Below, piece by piece: positions 57,468 through 64,000 of a DNA stretch of 64,000 bases. The notes beneath the pieces are model-generated. The model was given only the letters and a program-made list of their open reading frames with translations. It did no database searches and was not told the DNA's origin. The translations under genes and the position numbers were made by a program. Positions within the stretch are counted from its first letter, which is position 1. Each line of letters begins with the position of its first letter. This DNA is from Fusarium oxysporum f. sp. lycopersici 4287 (lineage: Eukaryota > Ascomycota > Sordariomycetes > Hypocreales > Nectriaceae): the NCBI RefSeq assembly GCF_000149955.1, contig NC_030994.1, positions 2,472,366 through 2,536,365 on the forward strand, read 5' to 3'.

Positions 57468-57828
57468 TTAGACACTGCTGTTGTCCTCATTGCTCAGTCT
57501 GCCCTGTCCAAGACTACCATCAACATCTACACCTGCTTTTCTCTGTGTCTTGGTCTCTTCTCTGGCCTCGGCCTGCTCAGCCTTTTTTCTAGCATGACAT
57601 TAGTTTCCGTATACGGAACGAGCTATATATTGAGACGAACCTGTCAAGATCAGAAGCATAGTCCTCAATCTTGATATCATCCTTGCGTGGCTTATCTCTG
57701 CTACTCGTTCCCTTTACTGCATCGGCGACTTTGCCTTCTGCAAGGGTAGCTAGTTGCTCTGCGTTCTCATTGTCGTTTTGGAGGGGAGTTTCGGACTGCT
57801 TTGACACTTGACTTTCGACGCTGGCCAT
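57468..57828 (-). CDS. Small hydrophilic protein, 102 aa
   Basis: Two exons: 57641-57828 and 57468-57588, separated by a 52-nt intron (GTTCGT...TAG) in phase 2. The product starts MASVESQVSKQSETPL, has a central charged segment RDKPRKDDIKIEDYASDLDR across the splice, then KKAEQAEAREETKTQRK, and ends GRLSNEDNSSV. It is rich in Glu, Lys, Gln and Ser, without hydrophobic segments, and probably largely disordered with one helix. I do not recognise the family. The intron with proper phase and a normal start context argue that it is real. Confidence 0.6.
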
Positions 57829-59219
57829 TTTGAAAGATTGTAAAAGACCGAGATAGGTATTGAGTATGATGATTTTATTATGCGTAGATATATTGGTGAG
57901 AGAGAGTTACTGTGAATTAAATTGTTATATTGAAAGTGTGTCTGGAGAATGACATCAGGCTGAGAGTGATTGATCTATGACGTATATCGGCTTGGTTATC
58001 ACCGATGAGGAAGATCTTCGTGCATGAAGCGTGTGTAGCGTAGATTAAGCAGCTGAGCTTTATCTTTGTCTCTTACATAAAGTGTTTACACAATGTCTTC
58101 AACTGTTTGCTTGAGTTGTATGATGGTTAAAGTTAGCGTGAAAGAGCTGCCTATGTTCGGGTTGTCTGATGGATGGGCTGTATTGCAATTAGCGGATATA
58201 AAGAATGCGACCAAGGACCTCAGATGGACATTTGAGAACGTGCTGGCGATCATGAGATCTACCACAGAGCCTTAGCCATGAGTTCGTTCTATGCATGGCT
58301 TCACCATGGCCAAAGAAATCTCTCTCAATTGAGAAACCATTTTACGACATCGACAATGGTTCATAATTTGGGATTCGAAGCCATATGAGCAAGGAACTCC
58401 AACAATATTCGTCATGGATCAAGTTTAAAAAAAAGGAATATTCAACCTTTATTAAGAATAACCCTTTCTCGCATACTAAAATCGATCTCAAGTACCAAAA
58501 ACAACGAAAAACCATAGGCGAACCAGGATGGTAAAATAGAAGAAACAACATGACAATCGATATCAGAACCCAAGTAAGATATTGACGCTTAGCGCAACTC
58601 TCCCCCATAGCTCTCAAGGAGTCAAGATGTTACGGGGAACAGAGGGCCAGGATCGCGAATTGCCAGAGGAAAACGGGGTGCGCAGATAATGTGATTCCCA
58701 GCGAATGGCTGGTTGGCGGGCTGAAAAGAACAAGAACCGACGAATGCCTCCCAATACTTGAATTTCGCAAAAGTGCAAAGACACAGCATGGGGTGGATAA
58801 GAGAAAATACAGCCTGCGCACGCGCAAAACCCCCCAAGCCATCCGCTACCAAAAACACAAAATCTGCCTTCATATCTGTCGTCTCCCCTCATGCTCCCTC
58901 CCCAGAACCTATCGATTCCCCGCCCTGACCATTCCTACCGTCGACATAGCAATGGAAGGGCCCGCGAATGACGTTGAGACGAATGGAAAGAGCCGTTGTT
59001 CCAGATGCCAAGGCGGTAAAGGGATAAAGTCGTGACTTGCGGAAAAGAAAGGCAATCCAAGTGGTCATGATCTGGTCTATGCGCAGAAATGGAGAGAGTA
59101 GAAGGAAAAAGCAAATATCGTGAGTGAACTCGTCCGATCGTGTCCCTGGCATGTTGTTCATTGTCCCGGCCGTACTCCATCATCCTGCTTCACCAAGAGA
59201 AAGGAGAGCGTTAATGCAT
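57829..59219. other. Intergenic region between the 102-aa gene and YPT1
   Basis: About 1.4 kb: promoter of the 102-aa gene (57829-58080, A/T-rich) and the 3' region of YPT1. The frames at 58614-58892 (-) and 58093-58275 (+) show no recognisable domain. Confidence 0.55.
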
Positions 59220-60284
59220 TTAGCAGCAGCTGTTGTTGGAGGAGGATCCGACGCCCTGGCCTTGGCCGACTTGCACGCTGGGCTTGGTGTTGTTGGCTGT
59301 TGTGGTGCCCATGCGCTCCTTGATCTGGCGGGCCATGGTCAAGAAAGCCTGCTCAACGTTGCTGGCATTCTTGGCCGAAGTCTCAAGGAAAGGAATTCCC
59401 AGGCTGTCGGCGAATTCCTATAGAGTTGGGTCAGTCATCGTGTTGCTGTGGGTAGTTGTCGCAGCCGAGGGTGAAATTTTGGTGACAGGGGCATTTGAGC
59501 GTTCAGGCGCTTAGATGCATGTGATAAGCGACCCGCTGGGCTGCGACATTCAGAGTGCCAGAATAAAAAAAAACTTACCTTGGCTACGCTGTACTCAACG
59601 ACCTTCTTGTCTGACATATCGCTCTTGTTGCCGACCAGCAGCTTGTTGACACCCTCAGTGGCGTATCGGTCAATTTCCTGGAGCCATTGCTTGACGTTGT
59701 TGAATGAGTCCATGTCGGTAACATCGTAGACGACGCAGATGCCGTGGGCACCACGGTAGTAGGAAGAGGTGATGGTTCGGAAACGCTCCTGACCGGCGGT
59801 ATCCCACTTGAGAACAAGTTAGCATTTGGTTAGGTGGCCGGAGCCTGCGCGATGGGTGCCACATACAATCTGAAGCTTGACGGTCTTGCCATCGAGCTCT
59901 ATTGTTCGGATTTTCTGACCAAGTGTTAGACGATAGGCCAGGTAAGTGGAAATGCTGGCTGGGAATAACGCACGAAATCGACACCGATGGTAGAGATGTA
60001 GGACTCGGTGTAGGTGTCATCGGCGAATCGCAGGAGAAGACAAGACTTTCCAACACCGGAGTCTCCGATGAGGAGGAGCTTGAAGAGATAGTCGTATCTA
60101 GTTGGTGTCAGATCCAAAAATTGTCAAAGACTCGCATCTCGACAGCGGTAGCAAAAGGAAATCGCATGAGGAATAGTCGAGGATGGCAGGGTGCAACTCT
60201 AGAACAGTAGTCAGCATGGGGCATAGTTCCATCAGGAGGTTATCGCAAAGGAGGTGGAGAGTGGCGTACTACTCAGGGTTCATG
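59220..60284 (-). CDS. YPT1: Rab GTPase YPT1 (Rab1), 202 aa
   Basis: Small GTPase of ER-to-Golgi transport and autophagy. Five exons: 60274-60284 (11 nt), 59974-60097, 59867-59914, 59579-59806 and 59220-59417. The first intron is 176 nt; only the GTAGTA donor gives the expected [17 protein letters not shown] motifs: GDSGVGKS at residues 15-22, DTAGQ at 63-67, NKSD at 121-124 and ETSAKN. The effector-region sequence [19 protein letters not shown] is exactly Rab1-like. The protein ends NNSCC, a double-cysteine prenylation site. The length equals fungal Ypt1. The tiny first exon makes the ATG easy to miss. It is divergent from the 288-aa gene across 1.3 kb. Confidence 0.96.
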
Positions 60285-61585
60285 TTGGCGGTTGTTCCTT
60301 AAATCGCAGTAAGACAAGAGTCTGATGCGAAAAGTGAAGGGGTGAGGCTGAAAAGACGGACTTGTCGAGGCGATGGAATGAGGAGTTGCAGATGAGTTGA
60401 TGGGAGAGAAAGATTAAGTTGAGAATGGTTGCAGAGGCTCAAGTAAGGTACGTCAGGGAAGAAACGTAACGCCAGGCAACGCCAGCACCGCCTAGGAGAG
60501 GGAGGGAGGGAATGAATGGATGGGGCAGCTGACAGGCGTCGATCACGTGATGCCGTCAAAGAACAAAGAGTATGTACAAGTCAGTCAATGTGATACTGAG
60601 TTAACGGGTAGAGACAGAGCATGTGCAGCAAATAAGAAATGAATGAAACCAAAGGGTACGTCACAAGCGAGGTATATTCGTTGATTTAATTGTCCCTGCA
60701 AGGGTATTCTACTGGATATTGCTTGTTCTCATGCAATATACTTCAGGATATCACAGGGCGGTTTACCGATATAACACTATCGCTTGCGATAGGAGCCAAC
60801 AAGTTGACGTAGACTTTCCCAAAACGGATCATCTTCCAATAGCAAAAGAACAGCAAGGCTTCTATCGTGCATATTTACAAACAACATCGCAATGAGAAAT
60901 GCATCATTACTTTGAGCGTCTGCCTGCTCTGCTCCGTCGTCGGGCAATGCACTGTAGGCATCCGTTCATTCTTTAACTATCATGAGGCTGTCGATGAGCC
61001 AAACTTGGAGCCTGTGCCGTCATTCACACGATTCAAGTGACTTGGCATGTCACAAGTTGATACTAGATCAACTTCACCGCCTTCTTCTTCAAGAGTGAGA
61101 AAGAGGGCATCTATTGCAAACAGATGATCTTAAAGAAATACCAGATAACGCCTTATCAGTGGATCCTGCTTCATTCAAGCCTCAATTCTCCCATTTTCTC
61201 CAGATTCCCATCCACTTCTCTCCCACTCAAAGATCCCATCACAGTGGAAAAGACCCGCCCCGCCACATCCCGCTCCGCTGTCAATATGTGGCTATGGAGT
61301 CTTGATCATCAACCAATCAAGTTCAGCATTTCACAATCATGTCTCTTCCCTTACACTTTACTGCTGCTAGATACTTCCGAGTCTAACCATTAAGCCATCG
61401 CAGAAAAAGTCCAAAAGTGGACATACGTTGGTTGAGGTTCCCTACCATCCAAGCTCTTAGGTACGCAACACCTCAACTTGATTCTCTAGTATTCTAGACC
61501 CTCTTTAACAAAGTCAACTTGACTTCTTCTATCAAATTTCACTCTTGATCCATGAATCTCTCCATTTTGCTGCGGTGACCTCCCA
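60285..61585. other. Divergent region, YPT1 and 288-aa gene
   Basis: About 1.3 kb. The first 300 bases beside YPT1 are purine-rich on + (CT-rich leader on the YPT1 strand). The last 200 are a C/T-rich leader for the + gene. No gene is supported between. Confidence 0.55.
61313..61317 (+). promoter_or_regulatory. CCAAT box upstream of the 288-aa gene
   Basis: AACCAATCAA lies about 270 bases upstream of the ATG at 61586. Confidence 0.3.
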
Positions 61586-62505
61586 ATGGCCGCGCCCATC
61601 CGATCCAGTCTAAGCCGTTCCGGCCGGACCTCTGTTGCCTCTATTCGCAGTCTCTCCAATGCTCGCCCGGCAAAGGCCCAGGTTCAGCCCGTCACTGTTA
61701 GAGAACCTAAGCCTTCTCTACCGCCTTCCGATGCCACTCTTCTCGAGGATTACCTAAGGCGAGGTGCCTTGTCGAGGACATATTTCGATGCGACAGGCGT
61801 GCGATGGGTCGGATCTGGCGATGACGGACCAAAGGACCCCAATAAGGCAAAGCTAGGAAAAAGTACGTCACTGAGGATATTCCCATGTTTGTATCACAAT
61901 GCTAACTTGCTATAGCTCTGCGAGTTTTACAAGAACGATTACCAACGCTTTTACTACATCCTCTTCCTTACGACATTCTTGCGCCAAACATCGCCCTCCA
62001 TCTTTTCCCTTCAACGCACCCTCACCTACCAACCGTCTCCGGCCGTGTCGCCTATAACGCCGCCCTCTGGACCTCCCCGATAGCATGGAACCGTGTACCA
62101 ATTCTCGGCAATGTCTGTATTGAGGTTCTCGCGGAGCGCATGACAACGGAGCCCCTCACATTCTTACCCCGCCGTGCTGGGGCGATACCCGAGCAGCTCG
62201 TGGTCCGCTGGTGCGAAAAGCGAAAGGGCTCAGATAGTTCTAACAAAGGAGTGATTGCCCGATCCCTACCGTTTGGTCGGGGAGTCGACCCAGACAAGGC
62301 ATTCACGGGACTGTTTGTCTTTGACTTCGATGCCGAAGGTCGAATTCTAAGCCATACTATTGAGCAGGCACAAGCAGGTGGCGATTGGGAAGCTGGAGTT
62401 GGTGCAAAGGTTGTCGGTCTGACTGACTGGCTCCTCGGAGGTTGCAAGAACCCCGGCACTCCTATACCAATGTTCGAGCGAGTGCGAAGACGACGATCCA
62501 TCTAA
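61586..62505 (+). CDS. Probable mitochondrial protein of unknown function, 288 aa
   Basis: Two exons: 61586-61862 and 61916-62505, with a 53-nt intron (GTACGT...TAG) in phase 1. Residues 1-30 are Arg/Ser-rich with no acidic residue (MAAPIRSSLSRSGRTSVASI), a typical mitochondrial presequence. Then follow LLEDYLRRGALSRTYFDATG, LRVLQERLPTLLLHPLPYD and VSGRVAYNAALWTSPIAWNR. The end shows FTGLFVFDFDAEGRILSHTI and TDWLLGGCKNPGTP. The FDFDAEGRI/HTIE stretch is reminiscent of NTF2-like or DUF2358-type folds, but this is only an impression. I do not assign a role. It is convergent with LSM1. Confidence 0.78.
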
Positions 62506-63372
62506 ACACTCACTGTGGGGTGGACAGTGATGATATGACCCCAAGGGGCGTGTTCTTTTAGAAAACGAGAGCGGTTTACGGACGGACATGGCATCATGAG
62601 AGGCGTTTCCGGTTGCATCTTGATCATCACCAGCGACTTCATGCTGGTTCGGGTCGCAGGGTCTTTATCCATAAGACAGTGTACAACAACGAGCCATGAG
62701 ACTCCACACACATTCAGACTTTGTATAGCTTTGTAAATTAACAACTAAAGCTCATTCTTAGACAATGCCTTGCCTTCAAACAATTCATGTCATTAATCGT
62801 CCCTCTTTGACAGTTTATCTTGTGCAATGGAGCCTGTTCATGGTTAGGGCCTCAAATTCGAACAGAGTATGAGTTGTGCAATTGATGTAATTTAATAAAT
62901 TCTCCTGGCCCATTCATGAAATATGTGATTTTTACGAGTTACAATAAGGAGAGTAAGATGCGATATCGTGCGGTATGGAATTTGTAGGGAAACTTAGAAA
63001 CCTATTCATGAAGCTTCACGCAAGTTCATATCTTAACACGAGTCCCTTAAGTGGCTGTCTTGGGCTTGCCAACCAGCGACTGATAGCTTATGATAGTAGA
63101 AACCATCAAGTGCCTAGTGGTGGTAAACATTGGATGTAGCGTCGTGAAGCTCATATATTCATACGCGCTATCCGCCTCTAACCTACTGTATCGAGGCTTT
63201 TTAATTCCTGAAGAGCCAGCCCATTCTCAAGCCAGCATCTCCTTGATGGTATATGGGCATTTCACAATATTCTGCCCAAACGACCATCAGCCAGAGCACT
63301 TCAAAGCGTCCGGCAACCTGAACCTGCTTCCAGGCCTTGTAATTGAGATAAATACCAATATCCAAACGTCCT
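62506..63372. other. Convergent 3' intergenic region, 288-aa gene and LSM1
   Basis: About 870 bases, A/T-rich at 62700-63060. Small frames show nothing recognisable. Confidence 0.55.
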
Positions 63373-64000
63373 CTAGAGCACGATCTCGCCAATATTCTCC
63401 CCCTCAAAGCCCTGCTTCGCAAGCTTCTTGACCCGCGCCTTCTCCCTTGCCTTGTCGACGGCTTTCTTCTCCTCTGCGAGCTTCTTGACAACGTCTAGCT
63501 CTCCGAGCTCAAAGCCAGGAGGCGGGTCGTCGTCCCTGTCGAGGTCGATTTCACCAAGGAGGAGCACGTTTTCACCTCGGACGAGGAATATGCCGTGATT
63601 TATATCGGCGTACAGACCCGTTGGTCGATCGCTACCTGCCGACTCGGGGGAGGGCGCAAAGATACGTTCGACGGTAGATTGGAGGACGAGATTGGCTGGT
63701 TGAGGTCAGAAAAGGGATGTCTCCCTGCAGTGTTCTATTTCCTTAAGACCCACCGAATTGATCCCAGCTTCTTAGCACGCCGATGAGCTTTCTCCCATCG
63801 CGCAAAGCGACCATGAGCTTCTCTGCAATTATACAGTGGTCAGCACACGATCCGTCCTTCTCCCTGCTTTTATCGAGCCCAACCCTTCTCATGAACCGGA
63901 AACAGGAATGAACTGGTACCATGGCGGAGTCGTACTGTCTGTGAGATCCAGGAGCTGCGCTGCAGTCGTGAACATCTGCGGCGGCAACTGGGGGAGCGGT
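63373..64000 (-). CDS. LSM1: LSM1, cytoplasmic Lsm1-7 decapping complex (5' partial)
   Basis: Sm-like protein that gives the Lsm1-7/Pat1 ring its role in binding oligoadenylated mRNA 3' ends and promoting decapping in P-bodies. Exons in the window: from the edge to 63936, 63754-63822 and 63373-63695. The Sm fold reads KKLMVALRDGRKLIGVLRSW, DQFANLVLQSTVERIF, and HGIFLVRGENVLLLGEIDLD. The C-terminal helix is Lsm1-specific (DDDPPPGFELGELDVVKKLA). An ATG at 63975 precedes FTTAAQLLDLTD, but the frame stays open to the edge and reads PLPQLPPQ before it. Fungal Lsm1 proteins often carry such a Pro/Gln-rich N-terminus, so the true start is probably outside the window. Confidence 0.92.

Noticed and set aside
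58365..58400. TTCGAATCCC-like B-box of a tRNA gene on the minus strand
   Set aside because: No matching A-box, acceptor stem or cloverleaf could be folded around it.
58614..58892. Overlapping minus-strand frames downstream of YPT1
   Set aside because: They lie in the probable 3' region of YPT1, overlap one another in different frames, and have no recognisable domain.

Overview
The window is nuclear DNA of a filamentous ascomycete, most likely a Fusarium-like member of the Hypocreales. I base this on short introns (mostly 47-60 nt, with GT donors and CTRAC-like branch sites), CT-rich 5' leaders, and a housekeeping gene set with filamentous-fungal architecture (CRO1/UNC-45, SFL1-type HSF factor, DLT1, CTF4/SepB). 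No bacterial, viral or secondary-metabolite cluster features were seen. Three runs of N (38540-38960, 46844-46965, 50046-50225) are assembly gaps.

Layout. 1-2317: no recognisable gene. 2318-2621: copper chaperone ATX1 (+). 2622-8007: a 5.4-kb gene-poor stretch ending in the TATA and CT-rich promoter of alcohol dehydrogenase ADH1 (8008-9250, +). From there a dense, strictly alternating run follows: ARP3 (-), taspase-like asparaginase (+), TFIIH subunit TFB4 (-), UNC-45/CRO1 myosin chaperone (+), TRM2-type tRNA m5U methyltransferase (-), gamma-glutamyltransferase (+), ALG11 mannosyltransferase (-), COX18/OXA2 insertase (+), Pep12-like syntaxin (-), nucleoporin NDC1 (+). Then come DLT1 (+), a basic 206-aa protein (+) and an SFL1-type HSF regulator (-, 35603-37575). 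A gene desert of about 7.9 kb lies upstream of that regulator. The replisome adaptor CTF4 (-, 45462-48169, with a gap and three apparent single-base frameshifts) is divergent from a second WD40 protein (48538-49818, +). A truncated class III aminotransferase start abuts the third gap. After another gene-poor 3.8 kb come a 980-aa ascomycete protein (+), a 102-aa small protein (-), the Rab GTPase YPT1 (-), a probable mitochondrial 288-aa protein (+), and LSM1 (-), whose 5' end runs off the right edge.

The genes do not form one pathway. Several serve secretion and membrane traffic (YPT1, Pep12-like SNARE, ALG11), the actin cytoskeleton (ARP3, CRO1) or nuclear functions (TFB4, NDC1, CTF4, LSM1). 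All gene models are built by hand from splice-site phase and conserved family motifs. I found no convincing new multi-gene system. The points most worth checking are the clustered frameshifts in CTF4, the orphan aminotransferase fragment, the stop-free 48-nt introns and the tandem splice acceptors.
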